Positions 24,404-33,183 of a DNA stretch of 34,678 nt are shown piece after piece. The DNA is taken from the NCBI RefSeq assembly GCF_004761975.1, contig NZ_RQII01000069.1, forward strand, positions 1 through 34,678. Reading direction: 5' to 3'. The stretch is from Planococcus koreensis (GTDB lineage: Bacteria; Bacillota; Bacilli; Bacillales_A; Planococcaceae). The stretch's first letter is position 1; each line of letters starts with the position of its first letter. The translations under genes and the position numbers were made by a program. The notes beneath the pieces are model-generated. The model saw only the letters and a program-made list of their open reading frames with translations. It was not told the DNA's origin and searched no databases.

Positions 24404-24578
24404 GCAAAACAGCTGCGAAGGTATTGACCCAATTCTTGGGTCAATACCTTTGCGACGAAGCACGAAGTGCTGCAGGAGCACATGTTTTTTCCGCGGGGCT
24501 TGCGCCAAACTAACTCGAGCTAAGGCTCGAGTGGATTTCGGCACTTCGCTTAACCCGCAGGAGTCTCCGCTGTTTGGC
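24404..24578. repeat. Intergenic repeat element, copy 2 (longer)
   Basis: Same family as 4364-4477: left edge CGATATTCCGCAAAACAGC, shared core GCTTGCGCC-AACTAACTCG and GAGTGGATTTCGGCACTTC, right edge GCTGTTT-GGCTCCATATC. Relative to copy 1 it carries some 80 extra bases near the left end. These hold an 18-bp hairpin (GCGAAGGTATTGACCCAA at 24415-24432 with its near-complement after TTC) and a T run. The remainder of 24281-24403 and 24579-24712 shows only AT-rich sequence that may hold the promoter of the peptidase pair. Confidence 0.7.
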
Positions 24579-24712
24579 TCCATATCAGCTAATAAAATTG
24601 AAGTAAGTGAAGAAAATAGCGTAATATTCTAAGCTTCTAGTGTAACCACGCCATCAACATACAAACATCAGAAAGTGTTTGAGAGTGATTCTTTCTTCTA
24701 CATACTATTTTA

Positions 24713-24800
24713 GCGCCGGCGCGGCCACGGGCTAGGCGAAGCAGGAAGACAGGCGCACCTTGCCTGGCTTTTTGCGGGAGCCATGCCCTGAGCGTCCGGA
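24713..24800. other. GC-rich non-coding segment, possible repeat
   Basis: The run from GCGCCGGCGCGGCCACGGGC to GAGCGTCCGGAGCG is much richer in GC than its flanks and has small inverted repeats (GCCAGGCAAGGTGCGCCTG region) but no coding frame. The edge GCGTCCGGAGCGATTTTC recalls the end of the repeat at 4571-4698. It is probably another dispersed intergenic element; only one copy lies in the window. Confidence 0.4.
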
Positions 24801-24835
24801 GCGATTTTCAACAGCTCTCCTTGTTTCCTAACAGG

Positions 24836-24868
24836 TGAAAATCCCGATAAGCGATCGCTTATCGGGAT
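24836..24868 (-). terminator. Intrinsic terminator of the PBP4-type gene
   Basis: A perfect 28-bp palindrome centred on GCGATCGC (24841-24868, arms ATCCCGATAAGCGA) is followed on minus by TTTTC. It lies just past the stop codon. Confidence 0.85.
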
Positions 24869-24876
24869 AGCAGTTA

Positions 24877-26376
24877 TTATTCTTCGCCGTATTCCGCTAT
24901 CGCTGATGCAATGGCATCTTCAATCGGTGTCACAGTGGCGAGATCGTTATTGATGAGGATCGAGAAAATCAATTTTTCCCCGCTGCGAGTTTCCGCGTAT
25001 CCGGATAATGCGGAAACAGCAGTCAATGTTCCGGTTTTAGCGGTGACATTGCCAGTTGCTTCCCCTGTCTTCATGCGGTTGCGGAGTGTTCCGCCTACGA
25101 AGCGTTCAGGAACGCCTGCTACCGGCAGCGAATTCAAGTAAGCACCGAACCATTCTTCCTGCTGCGCTCCGTGGAGAAGAGCCGAAATTTCATTTGCAGG
25201 GGCCAGGTTGACGTGGGACATACCCGAGCCGTCGCGCAACTGGACCGTGTCCATATTCACGCCGAGGTCTACAGCAACGTCTTCAACCACTTCAAGCCCA
25301 GCGCCCCAGCTTCCTTCACCGGAAACCGCCTGCCCCATTTCTTTCACCAGCACTTCAGCATGTCCATTATTGCTCAGTTTCATGAACGGAATATAAAGCT
25401 CACGCAAAGGCATCGATTCGCGCTCAGCCAGCAACGTCGAACCATCCGGGACCTCGCCCATCTTCATGCCATGCTTTCCGATCAATTCGATTCCTTCTGC
25501 AACCAAGGCATTTTCAAACAAGTCCAAAGCGTAGCCTGACGGTTCCGTCACAGCGATCCATTCTCGCGTACGTGAACCTTCAAGCGGCATTTCGCCTTCG
25601 ATGATGATGTCGTTTGAACCGTGGGCGCGGATGATGGAAACTGTTTTCTTGCCGCCAGCCGCTATTGTCGTCGTGTTATTGATGATGTTGACGTAATCGG
25701 TATGCGGCGTCAGCGTCACTGCAGTTTCTGCACCTTGCGCACCACCTGGATTTACTTCTACAATGACAGAGCCCGCATCGTAATCTTCGTTCGGCGAAGC
25801 CGTCAAAGCCGACACCTCAGCGCCGTAATAATAGCGCTCGTCTTTCCAAGTAATGTCTTCAGAAAGGCGTTCATCATCATACCATGTGTCATCGCCGATA
25901 AGGTCACCTTTCACTTTTTCAATGCCCTGGCTTTTCAGCTCAGCGGCAAATTCCTCGAAGTCTTTTTGCAGCAGCGTCGGATCGCCTTTCCCTTTCAAGT
26001 ATAGGTTCCCTTGTAAAACCTTTCCTTTAAGCTGGCCATCTGTATGTATTTCTGTGCTGAAACGATGATCTTCCCCCAAAGTTTCCAGCGCTGCCGCCCC
26101 GCTGAACAATTTTGTGTTCGATGCCGGCGTCAACCGGGAATCTCCGAAATGGTCGTAGATCACTTCTCCGGTCTCTGCTTTGCGAATACTGACACCTGTC
26201 GTTGCACCATCGAGGCGCTTGTCCTGAAGCAATAAATTGATGTCATTTGCGAGTCCCGCATAATCATCATCCGCTCCAGCTGTTTGATTGGCATTTTCAC
26301 CTTGGATAGGCGATACAGCCAATACAGCCGCCAGTACAACAGGTACCCCCCACTTCAATGCACGTTTCTTTTCCAC
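24877..26376 (-). CDS. dacC: D-alanyl-D-alanine carboxypeptidase/endopeptidase (PBP4, S13 family)
   Basis: Trims peptidoglycan stem peptides outside the membrane. The protein is 499 aa with an N-terminal signal (LKWGVPVVLAAVLAVSPIQG). Active-site motifs are Ser86-x-x-Lys89 (PASNTKLF), the S-x-N-type loop in DGSGMSHVNLAPANE and KTG at 447-449 (TAKTGTLTAVSALSGY). The large insertion between the first two motifs (about 95-330) is typical of S13 enzymes such as B. subtilis DacC (PBP4a). The start codon is GTG at 26376 behind AAAGGGG. A single-gene unit; the symbol is by family resemblance. Confidence 0.9.
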   Translation of the reverse strand: MEKKRALKWGVPVVLAAVLAVSPIQGENANQTAGADDDYAGLANDINLLLQDKRLDGATTGVSIRKAETGEVIYDHFGDSRLTPASNTKLFSGAAALETLGEDHRFSTEIHTDGQLKGKVLQGNLYLKGKGDPTLLQKDFEEFAAELKSQGIEKVKGDLIGDDTWYDDERLSEDITWKDERYYYGAEVSALTASPNEDYDAGSVIVEVNPGGAQGAETAVTLTPHTDYVNIINNTTTIAAGGKKTVSIIRAHGSNDIIIEGEMPLEGSRTREWIAVTEPSGYALDLFENALVAEGIELIGKHGMKMGEVPDGSTLLAERESMPLRELYIPFMKLSNNGHAEVLVKEMGQAVSGEGSWGAGLEVVEDVAVDLGVNMDTVQLRDGSGMSHVNLAPANEISALLHGAQQEEWFGAYLNSLPVAGVPERFVGGTLRNRMKTGEATGNVTAKTGTLTAVSALSGYAETRSGEKLIFSILINNDLATVTPIEDAIASAIAEYGEE

Positions 26377-26556
26377 TTTTCCAGCCCCTTTTTCCTAGTG
26401 ATGAAAAAATCATAGCATACCAGGAGAAAGAATTTTCTGATTTTTTAACAAATGATTCCAACTACTTAGTACATTTTCATTAAATAGGAATATGTTCCAT
26501 AATTTATATAATCAATTGATTGTTTTACTCTTGTGCATAGACCGATAAACCTAACG

Positions 26557-26587
26557 CAAAAGCCGCAAAGCATTTCGCTTTGCGGCT
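26557..26587 (-). terminator. Intrinsic terminator of the 89-aa gene
   Basis: Stem AGCCGCAAAGC/GCTTTGCGGCT with a 5-nt loop, followed on minus by TTTTGCG. The stretch 26377-26556 before the PBP4 gene is AT-rich promoter-like DNA with no gene. Confidence 0.85.
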
Positions 26588-26599
26588 CGGTTTCATCAC

Positions 26600-26869
26600 T
26601 CACATATTCCATTGCAGGCCGGTCGAATAGATAAGGCGTTCGCCGATAAAAATTCGGCATTCTGTATTCGGGCATTTGGCTGACAGTGAAATTTTGATGT
26701 CTTCCCATTCCCCACGGTTGTTTTTCAGTTTTCCATAAAGCCGTGAGCTCAAGTGCAGACCAATATGTTCATCCTGCAATACTCCGTCGACGTAGAGTTT
26801 ATCGCTCAACATTGTATTTTCTACGTGAATGCTGTGATCTTCATATTTCAGCTTCCAGGTGTTTCTCAT
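26600..26869 (-). CDS. Small unknown protein, 89 aa
   Basis: Not recognised. ATG at 26869 with GGAGGG upstream and a clear terminator make it a real gene. The chain reads as a small all-beta domain: alternating strands such as WKLKYEDHSIHVENTM, KLYVDGVLQDEHIGL, RLYGKLKNNRGEWEDIKISLSA and CRIFIGERLIYS. Two Cys (67 and 72, CPNTEC) are close enough to bind metal or form a disulfide. There is no signal or membrane segment. It is monocistronic between the rbs operon and dacC. Confidence 0.8.
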   Translation of the reverse strand: MRNTWKLKYEDHSIHVENTMLSDKLYVDGVLQDEHIGLHLSSRLYGKLKNNRGEWEDIKISLSAKCPNTECRIFIGERLIYSTGLQWNM

Positions 26870-26950
26870 CCAATCCCTCCGCCCTCAGGTTCTTTTACTG
26901 TCAGTATAGCAAAGCCCTTTACCAAAGGCGCCTATTCAGCCCTGCCTGAA

Positions 26951-26982
26951 TAAAAAAACGGCATCGCGTTTTCGCGATGCCG
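26951..26982 (-). terminator. Intrinsic terminator of the rbs operon
   Basis: Stem CGGCATCGCG/CGCGATGCCG with a 4-nt loop, followed on minus by seven T, nine bases past the rbsB stop. Confidence 0.92.
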
Positions 26983-26990
26983 GGCTTCCG

Positions 26991-27914
26991 TTATTCTTTG
27001 ATCAATTCCAGCTCAACCGGAATCGATGCTTCCACTTCTTCGCCGTTAAGCGACTTCACTGCAGCATCCACTGCCATTTCGCCGATCAATTGCGGTTTTT
27101 GCGCAATCGTTCCTGCCAAACGTCCTTCTTCCACTGCTTTCACAGCGTCATCTGTCGCATCAAAGCCGACAACTGTAATGTCTTTTCCAGCTGCTTCAAT
27201 TGCTTCAAGAGCCCCTAAAGCCATTTCATCATTATGGGCAAACACACCCGTTATGTCAGGGTTCGACTGAAGAATGTTTTCCATAACAGTCAATCCCTCT
27301 GAACGGTTGAAGTTAGCTGTTTGTTTAGCAGCCACTTCCAGGCTGTCCGCTGCGATTTTATTGAAACCTTCGCCGCGTTCACGTGCCGCAGAAGATCCTG
27401 GTACGCCTTCAAGTTCAGCAACTAAAGCACCTTCGCCAACTAATGATACTAGGAATTCCCCTGCCATTTCACCACCCGCAACATTATCTGATGCGATATG
27501 TGAAACCACTTCGCCGCCCGCTGCACTGCGGTCAACTGTAATAACGGGAATGCCAGCCGAGTTCGCTGATTCTACTGCAGCCGTTACAGCTTCCGAGTCA
27601 ACCGGGTTGATCATGATCAAATCTACGCCTTGCTGGATCAAATCTTCTACGTCACTTGCTTGTTTTGAAGCATTGTCCTGTGCATCGACAACCGATAATT
27701 CAGCGCCAAGTTCTTCCGCTTTCGCTTCTGCGCCATCATTCAATGTAACGAAGAATGGATTGTTCAATGTAGAAATCGAGAACCCGATTTTAAATTCCCC
27801 GCTTGATTCCCCGTCGCTTCCTTCTTCTTCAGACTCTGAGCCTGGTGCTTCCATCGAACATGCTGCCAAAATAAGCATTGCCAACAACACCAACAATAAT
27901 TGAATCTTTTTCAT
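26991..27914 (-). CDS. rbsB: D-ribose ABC transporter, substrate-binding lipoprotein
   Basis: Captures ribose outside the cell. The 307-aa precursor has a lipobox LILAAC with Cys19, an acidic linker, and the periplasmic-binding fold: FKIGFSISTLNNPFFVTLNDGAEAKA, LIMINPVDSEAVTAAVESANSAGIPVITVDR, ASDNVAGGEMAGEFL, GVFAHNDEMALGALEAI and VVGFDATDDAVKAV are standard RbsB segments. It is the last gene of the ribose operon, 13 bases after rbsC. Confidence 0.96.
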   Translation of the reverse strand: MKKIQLLLVLLAMLILAACSMEAPGSESEEEGSDGESSGEFKIGFSISTLNNPFFVTLNDGAEAKAEELGAELSVVDAQDNASKQASDVEDLIQQGVDLIMINPVDSEAVTAAVESANSAGIPVITVDRSAAGGEVVSHIASDNVAGGEMAGEFLVSLVGEGALVAELEGVPGSSAARERGEGFNKIAADSLEVAAKQTANFNRSEGLTVMENILQSNPDITGVFAHNDEMALGALEAIEAAGKDITVVGFDATDDAVKAVEEGRLAGTIAQKPQLIGEMAVDAAVKSLNGEEVEASIPVELELIKE

Positions 27915-27927
27915 TTCTCAACACTCC

Positions 27928-28871
27928 CTATGCTGTTTTTTTACGGTCCAAGAGAACCGCCAATAATATTACTGCACCCTTCACCACTTGCTGGAAGAAG
28001 GAGGTTACCCCAATAATGTTCAAACCGTTGTTCAATACGCCGATGATCAGCGCGCCAATCAATGTTCCGACAATCCATCCGCGTCCACCGGTCAAGCTGG
28101 TGCCGCCGAGGACGACAGCTGCAATCGCATCAAGTTCGAACATTTCACCTGCCGTCGCTGCGCCGAGTTCAAGCGGGAAGTCAGCATAAGCGCCGCCAAT
28201 GCTGATAATAATCCCGTCAACGAGTAAACGTAGATTTTGATGCGGTCTGTGTTGATGCCCGACAGAATCGATGCTTCTTCATTGCCGCCGACCGCATAAA
28301 CGCGGCGTCCGAACGTCGTTTTCTTCAAAATGAAATACAAAATCCCGAAGCTGATAAGCATGGTCACAACCGGAACCGGGATTCCAAAAAAATAGCCTTT
28401 GCCAAGCATTTGGAACGCAGCGTTATCGCCAAGCCCTGAGATTGGGCGGCCTTCTGTATAGACGAGCGTCAGCCCCCGGTAAATGGTCATTGTCGCAAGC
28501 GTCGCGATAAATGGTGCCACTTTCCCTTTGGCAATGATGAAGCCATTGACTGCGCCAAGGATGGCCCCGAGCAACAAGCCCGCAAGCATGGCGAAAATCG
28601 GGTCGATTCCGCTTGCGATCAAACCCGCGCTGACTGCGCCGGTCAGCGCCAAGATAGAGCCGACCGATAAATCGATGCCGCCGGTCAAAATAACAAAGGT
28701 CATGCCGAATGCAATCAATGCGTTAAAAGAAACCTGTCTCAGCACATTGAGCAAATTATTCATGGATAGGAATCCAGGCTCTAAAATTGAAAAGATTAAT
28801 ACGATGACAATCAATCCGATAAATGGACCGATCTTTTGAAGCAACGATTGATTACTGTTCTTTAACTTCAT
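27928..28871 (-). pseudogene. rbsC: D-ribose ABC transporter permease, split by a one-base deletion
   Basis: Two overlapping frames together give a whole RbsC. From ATG at 28871 (AGGAGG upstream; overlaps rbsA by 20 bases) the frame is normal to SRLNSAQ, then leaves the family (RRQVKCSNLMRL) and stops at 28092. The other frame picks up with TAGEMFELDAIAAVVLGGTSLTGGRGW and runs to 27928. Adding one G to GTCGCTG near 28154-28158 joins them into 314 aa, the normal length. Either a recent mutation that would stop ribose uptake or a sequencing error; the other rbs genes are intact. Confidence 0.93.
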
Positions 28872-30354
28872 GGTTCCCGCCTCCTGCAGCAAAATGCATA
28901 ATTCGTTCCTGGGTCATTTCAGCTTTCGGCAAATCAGCTGCCACTTTTCCTTCGTGCATGACCAGCACGCGATCTGCCATCCCGATGACTTCAGGCAGTT
29001 CCGAGGAAATCATCAAGATCGCCACTCCGCGTTCTGCAAGTTCATTGATGATTGAATAGATTTCCTTCTTCGCCCCGACATCAACACCGCGTGTCGGTTC
29101 ATCCAGAATCAGCAGTTCAGGTGCAATCCCCAGCCATTTGGCAATGACCACTTTCTGCTGGTTTCCGCCGCTCAAGGATTTTGCCGTTTGCTCCGGCCCT
29201 GAAGTCCGAATGCCCAAGCGTTTCACCATGCTGTCGTATAACGAGCGTTCCTTCTTCTTGGAAATCAGGCCGTTTTTCGAAATCGCAGAGAAATTAGTCA
29301 AGCTGACGTTTTCTTCGACAGTGAAATCGACAATCAGCCCCTCGCTCTTGCGGTCTTCCGTTATATAGCCGATGCCCAATTCTTTCGCTTGCTTCGGATT
29401 TCTGATTTTCACAGCGCGGCCATCGAACTCGACTGAGCCTGAATCCGCTTTCTTATAGCCAAAAATCGATTGCGCCACTTCGGTGCGCCCCGCGCCCATC
29501 AAACCGGCAATCGATAACACTTCGCCCCGGCGAATTTCAAAGCTGACGTCTTCAAAGCAATCCTTGCGGCTCAAGCCTTTTACAGCCAATTTGACATCGC
29601 CGATGGCGGCATTGCGCTGCGGAAAGCGTTCACCGAGTTCACGGCCGACCATCATCTGAACAATTTCTTCAAATGAGGTTTCCGCAATCCGCTTATCCCC
29701 GACATATTCCCCGTCCCGCAAAATCGTGATGCGGTCGCAAAGCGAAAAGATTTCTTCCATGCGATGCGAAATGTAGATGAACGAAACGCCCCGTCCCTGC
29801 AGTTCACGTATAGTGGCAAACAGCGTATCGATTTCCCGGTCGGTCAATGCCGCTGTCGGCTCGTCCATGACGATCACTTCCGCTTCGACAGCGAGCGCTT
29901 TCGCTATTTCGACGATCTGCTGCTGGCCGACCGATAACGAACTTGCAGGCGCTGCCGGGTCGATGTCCAACCCTAAATCCAAAAGCGCTTTTTTTGTTTT
30001 TTGTTCCATAGTTTTGGTTTTAATGATCCCGCTTCGCCCGAAAGTCTCTTCGTTTCCCAGAAACATATTGTCTGTAATCGATAAATGGGGAAGAATGTTC
30101 AACTCTTGATGGATCACAGCAATTCCAGCGTCTTCTGCCTGCTTTGGCGAAGTGAAATGGACTTCTTTGCCTTTCACTTCCACCGTTCCGCTGTCGCGCG
30201 AGTAAATGCCGGTCAGTATTTTCATCAGCGTCGATTTTCCGGCGCCGTTTTCGCCCATCAACGCATGGATTTCTCCAGGCTCCAATGAGAACTGGACATT
30301 CTTCAATACTTGGTTGCCGCTGAATGACTTGGATATATTGGTCATTTTAATCAT
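28852..30354 (-). CDS. rbsA: D-ribose ABC transporter, ATPase
   Basis: Double ATPase of 500 aa energising ribose import. The first half has Walker [10 protein letters not shown], signature LSVGQQQ and Walker [13 protein letters not shown]; the second half has the degenerate Walker A of this family (GLMGAGRTE), signature LSGGNQQK and [15 protein letters not shown] at 30354 lies 18 bases after rbsD. Complete. Confidence 0.97.
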   Translation of the reverse strand: MIKMTNISKSFSGNQVLKNVQFSLEPGEIHALMGENGAGKSTLMKILTGIYSRDSGTVEVKGKEVHFTSPKQAEDAGIAVIHQELNILPHLSITDNMFLGNEETFGRSGIIKTKTMEQKTKKALLDLGLDIDPAAPASSLSVGQQQIVEIAKALAVEAEVIVMDEPTAALTDREIDTLFATIRELQGRGVSFIYISHRMEEIFSLCDRITILRDGEYVGDKRIAETSFEEIVQMMVGRELGERFPQRNAAIGDVKLAVKGLSRKDCFEDVSFEIRRGEVLSIAGLMGAGRTEVAQSIFGYKKADSGSVEFDGRAVKIRNPKQAKELGIGYITEDRKSEGLIVDFTVEENVSLTNFSAISKNGLISKKKERSLYDSMVKRLGIRTSGPEQTAKSLSGGNQQKVVIAKWLGIAPELLILDEPTRGVDVGAKKEIYSIINELAERGVAILMISSELPEVIGMADRVLVMHEGKVAADLPKAEMTQERIMHFAAGGGNHEVKEQ

Positions 30355-30372
30355 CGGGATTCACCTGCCTTT

Positions 30373-30759
30373 TTAAAAGATCACACCAGAACGAAGAACA
30401 ATATTGGCATACGGCGTCGCTTCACCGGTTCGGATAATCAGCTTTGCCTCTTTGCTCATTTTCTTCAATTCATCATGCGTAATGTATGCGGCATTGACCT
30501 GTTCCAGGATGCCGGATTCGACTTCAGGATTTTCTTCAGTTATTTCCCGGGCAATAAAACCTGCCTCTGCCTGGAAATCTTCCAACACTGCCTGCAGCAC
30601 TGTAAGAAATGAAGGTTCGCCGATGCGATAGGATAAATCGATGCATTGGATGCCTTTCGGTATCGGCAATCCGCAATCGGCGATAACAAGAAGGTCTGTA
30701 TGTCCAAATGCAGCTAAAGCCGCCGCTATGTCACGGTTGATCATGCCATGCTTTTTCAT
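30373..30759 (-). CDS. rbsD: D-ribose pyranase
   Basis: Speeds interconversion of ribopyranose and ribofuranose forms, so that ribokinase gets its substrate. The protein is 128 aa, the normal size, with the family start MKKHGMINRDIAAALAAFGHTDLLVIADCGLPIP (catalytic His20) and the C-terminal RTGEATPYANIVLRSGVIF. ATG overlaps the rbsK stop as ATGA. Confidence 0.97.
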   Translation of the reverse strand: MKKHGMINRDIAAALAAFGHTDLLVIADCGLPIPKGIQCIDLSYRIGEPSFLTVLQAVLEDFQAEAGFIAREITEENPEVESGILEQVNAAYITHDELKKMSKEAKLIIRTGEATPYANIVLRSGVIF

Positions 30760-31637
30760 TTTTTGTCATCTCCCATACGCTCCAGCACTTCTTGCCGGAA
30801 TGGCATTCCGCCTTGCGCCCCGAATTTTTCAACCGACAGCGATGCAGCCGCATTGGCATAGCGCACAGCCTCCTCGAAAGGCATGTTTTCTACCAATGCC
30901 ACAGCAAATGCTCCATTGAATGTATCACCTGCACCAGTCGTATCGATCGCTTGTGTTTCAAAACCCTCTACCAAGACATGCTTGCGGCCGTCAAAATATC
31001 TTGCCCCTTTTTTGCCTAATGTGACGATCAAGCGGTTCGGGTATTGCTCAATTGACTGCTCCCAGCCTGCACCAAAGATTTCTTCCGCCTCTGTTTCATT
31101 CGGCGTCAAATAAGTGGCGTATGGCAGCAACTCTTTTGTATAGGCATCAGCCGGCGCCGGATTCAAAATCGTCGGCACATTATGTTTATGGCAAATTTCC
31201 AGCGTCTTTTGGACGACTGGAATCGGCAGTTCCAATTGCAGGATGACGATGTCGCTCGCTGAGAGCTTGGATTCAAGCGCTTCCAATTCATGCGCTTCAA
31301 TAGCGTGGTTTGCCCCCGGCACGACGATGATGCGGTTATCGCCTTCAGACAATAGGATGTTCGCAATGCCGCTCGTCCCATCTACACGCTTCACCATACC
31401 GATATCAATATTTTCAGAAGCCAAGCCTTTCAACAGCTCATCGCCGAAAGCATCGGTTCCGACCGCTCCGATCATTTGAACCGCCTCACCAAGGCGTGCA
31501 GCTGCAACTGCCTGATTGGCTCCTTTGCCCCCAGGAATCGTTGTGTACAAATCCCCTAAAGCTGTCTCGCCTTGTTTCGGAAAGCGATTTGCCCTTACGA
31601 CTAAGTCCATGTTTATGCTGCCAACTACTGTAATCAT
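30756..31637 (-). CDS. rbsK: Ribokinase
   Basis: Phosphorylates ribose to ribose 5-phosphate with ATP. The 293-aa PfkB-family protein has the sugar-binding N-terminus VVGSINMDLVVRANRFPKQGET, GGKGANQAVAAARLG and the C-terminal catalytic motif DTTGAGDTFNGAFAVAL with its anion hole and Asp base. ATG overlaps the rbsR stop as ATGA, so translation is coupled. Confidence 0.97.
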   Translation of the reverse strand: MITVVGSINMDLVVRANRFPKQGETALGDLYTTIPGGKGANQAVAAARLGEAVQMIGAVGTDAFGDELLKGLASENIDIGMVKRVDGTSGIANILLSEGDNRIIVVPGANHAIEAHELEALESKLSASDIVILQLELPIPVVQKTLEICHKHNVPTILNPAPADAYTKELLPYATYLTPNETEAEEIFGAGWEQSIEQYPNRLIVTLGKKGARYFDGRKHVLVEGFETQAIDTTGAGDTFNGAFAVALVENMPFEEAVRYANAAASLSVEKFGAQGGMPFRQEVLERMGDDKK

Positions 31638-32617
31638 TCCGCCACTCCCTTTGTTGTTCCGCGAAGCTTCAATTGCACCGGCACTTCATAAAAATGCTGA
31701 TCGACAGGCTGGTTTTCAATCCGCTTGATCAATACCCGTGTTGCAATCGCTCCCATTTTGTACACGTCCTGCGCCACTGTTGATAGGCCGGGCGACAGCA
31801 TTTCTCCCATCGCGATTCCGTCAAAACCGACAATCTGCAATTGCTCAGGCACTTTGATGCCGAGTGTCACCGCCGCTTTCAATGCACCCGCCGCAGATAC
31901 ATCACTGCTGGCAAAAATGCCGTCTATTTCTTTATGCGCCTTTAAAAACTCATCTGTGATTTTCTGTGATTCCGAAAAATGGAATGGGCACGTCACCACA
32001 TGATATTTTGCACCCGATGCTTCAATGGCGTCCATGAATCCTTGATAGCGTTCATTTGCAGGATTAAGCTCATTCGGTCCCCTCAAAAACAGGATGTTTT
32101 TGCAGCCTCTTTCCAGAAGTGCATTCGTGCCCATCGCTGCTCCTTCCCGGTTATTGGAAGACACCGTCGGGATTTTGTCGTTAATGGCACGGTCAAGCGC
32201 CACAATCGGCAAGGCCATATTGGCGTAATGCGGGGCATCCAGCTGGTTGGATGTCACGATAAAGCCGGCAATGTATTTTTTCTTTAAGGTATTCAAGTAA
32301 TTTTTCTCTTTCTCCGGGTTTTCATCCGAGTTGCATAACACCACGGTATAGCCGTATGTCAGCGCAACATCTTCAACCGCCCTGGCGAGTTCAGGAAAAA
32401 ACGGATTGGTGATGTCCGGCAAGATCAGGCCGATTAAATTCGATTGCTTGGTGTTCAGCGACCGCGCAACCGGGTTTAACTCATATTTCAATTCATCAAC
32501 TGCTGAAGTAACGGCTTTTGCTGCGTCCGCGCTGACGTAACCGCTTCCATTTAGAAAACGGGAAACTGTCGCTACTGATACTCCAGCCTTTTTAGCCACG
32601 TCTCTGATGGTTGTCAT
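31634..32617 (-). CDS. rbsR: Ribose operon repressor, LacI family
   Basis: DNA-binding repressor of 327 aa, first gene of rbsRKDACB as in B. subtilis. The helix-turn-helix and hinge cover about 1-60 (TIRDVAKKAGVSVATVSRFLNGSGYVS, NPVARSLNTKQSNLIGLILPDITNPFF), and the sugar-binding core follows. ATG at 32617 has GGAGCCAGGGAA upstream. A palindrome under its promoter suggests autoregulation, released by ribose. Confidence 0.95.
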   Translation of the reverse strand: MTTIRDVAKKAGVSVATVSRFLNGSGYVSADAAKAVTSAVDELKYELNPVARSLNTKQSNLIGLILPDITNPFFPELARAVEDVALTYGYTVVLCNSDENPEKEKNYLNTLKKKYIAGFIVTSNQLDAPHYANMALPIVALDRAINDKIPTVSSNNREGAAMGTNALLERGCKNILFLRGPNELNPANERYQGFMDAIEASGAKYHVVTCPFHFSESQKITDEFLKAHKEIDGIFASSDVSAAGALKAAVTLGIKVPEQLQIVGFDGIAMGEMLSPGLSTVAQDVYKMGAIATRVLIKRIENQPVDQHFYEVPVQLKLRGTTKGVAE

Positions 32618-32642
32618 TTCCCTGGCTCCATTCTTGTGTCGG

Positions 32643-32690
32643 TGTGTAACCGGTTACACAAAATATACATCGCTGTTTCCCTCATGTCAA
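32643..32690 (-). promoter_or_regulatory. Promoter and RbsR-type operator of the ribose operon
   Basis: On minus, -35 TTGACA (32690-32685), 17-bp spacer, -10 TATATT (32667-32662), followed at once by the perfect 18-bp palindrome TGTGTAACCGGTTACACA (32643-32660). The centre AACCGGTT fits LacI-family sites (RbsR, or CcpA cre-like). Bound repressor would cover the transcription start. Confidence 0.88.
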
Positions 32691-32710
32691 TGTGAAGATT
32701 TTCCAGAAAC

Positions 32711-32747
32711 AAAAAAAGGAATCCATCGGGTGGGATGGAATCCTTTT
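32711..32747 (-). terminator. Intrinsic terminator of the rhodanese-like gene
   Basis: Read on minus, stem AAGGATTCCATC/GATGGATTCCTT with a 6-nt loop, then seven T. It lies three bases past the stop and just upstream of the rbsR promoter. Confidence 0.9.
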
Positions 32748-32749
32748 AA

Positions 32750-33112
32750 TCAATTGCACGGTACGCGCATATCGCTGTTGCTGTTTTGTCCAGTTAAGCT
32801 GTAGCTCACTACATTAAAGCCTTTTTTCTGTAAGAAGCGTGCACCTAAATTTTTCTCAATCGCATCTGATGCTATTAAATGTATCGGCTGATCCGGAATT
32901 TCCTTATGGCTGCGCATTAAATAGGAAAATGGCAAGTTTATAGCTCCCGGCACTTCTTCATTCGAGATATTGTAAGGACGGATATCCAGAATCGTCAACA
33001 AATTGGAATCCACATCTTCAAGGCATTCTTTTTTCATTCCGCGAAGCGGCATGAATCTGCGGTAGCCGCTGCCTGCAAGCAGCAGCGCCAGTAATGTAAT
33101 CGGTATTGACAT
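32750..33112 (-). CDS. Membrane-anchored rhodanese-like protein lacking the catalytic Cys
   Basis: Protein of 120 aa with an N-terminal membrane helix (SIPITLLALLLAGSG) and one rhodanese fold: LLTILDIRPYNISNEEVPGAINLPF is the usual first half. The active-site loop, normally a Cys followed by CxxGxR-like residues, reads HLIASDAIEKNLGARFL without Cys, so sulfur transfer by the normal route is not expected. The other cysteines lie near residue 30 and at the C-terminal end (PCN). The frame opens with GTG at 33118; ATG at 33112 fits the AGGTGA site better. It follows the cstB gene, from which a terminator separates it. Confidence 0.82.
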   Translation of the reverse strand: MSIPITLLALLLAGSGYRRFMPLRGMKKECLEDVDSNLLTILDIRPYNISNEEVPGAINLPFSYLMRSHKEIPDQPIHLIASDAIEKNLGARFLQKKGFNVVSYSLTGQNSNSDMRVPCN

Positions 33113-33137
33113 ATCCACTCACCTGCTCCTTTGCATC

Positions 33138-33166
33138 TTAAAACCGCCGGAATAGTTCCGGCGGTT
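33138..33166 (-). terminator. Intrinsic terminator of the CstB-type gene
   Basis: Stem AACCGCCGGAA/TTCCGGCGGTT with a 3-nt loop; on minus it is followed by TTTTAAG. It lies 17 bases past the stop codon. Confidence 0.85.
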
Positions 33167-33183
33167 CGGTTTTATCGTGTCAG

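Noticed and set aside
24383-24632. Small frames on both strands around 24.4-24.6 kb
   Set aside because: They lie inside the non-coding repeat copy and follow its inverted repeats.
27274-27903. 209-aa plus-strand open frame
   Set aside because: Fully antisense to rbsB, Ser/Ala-rich composition expected from the reverse strand, no ribosome site.
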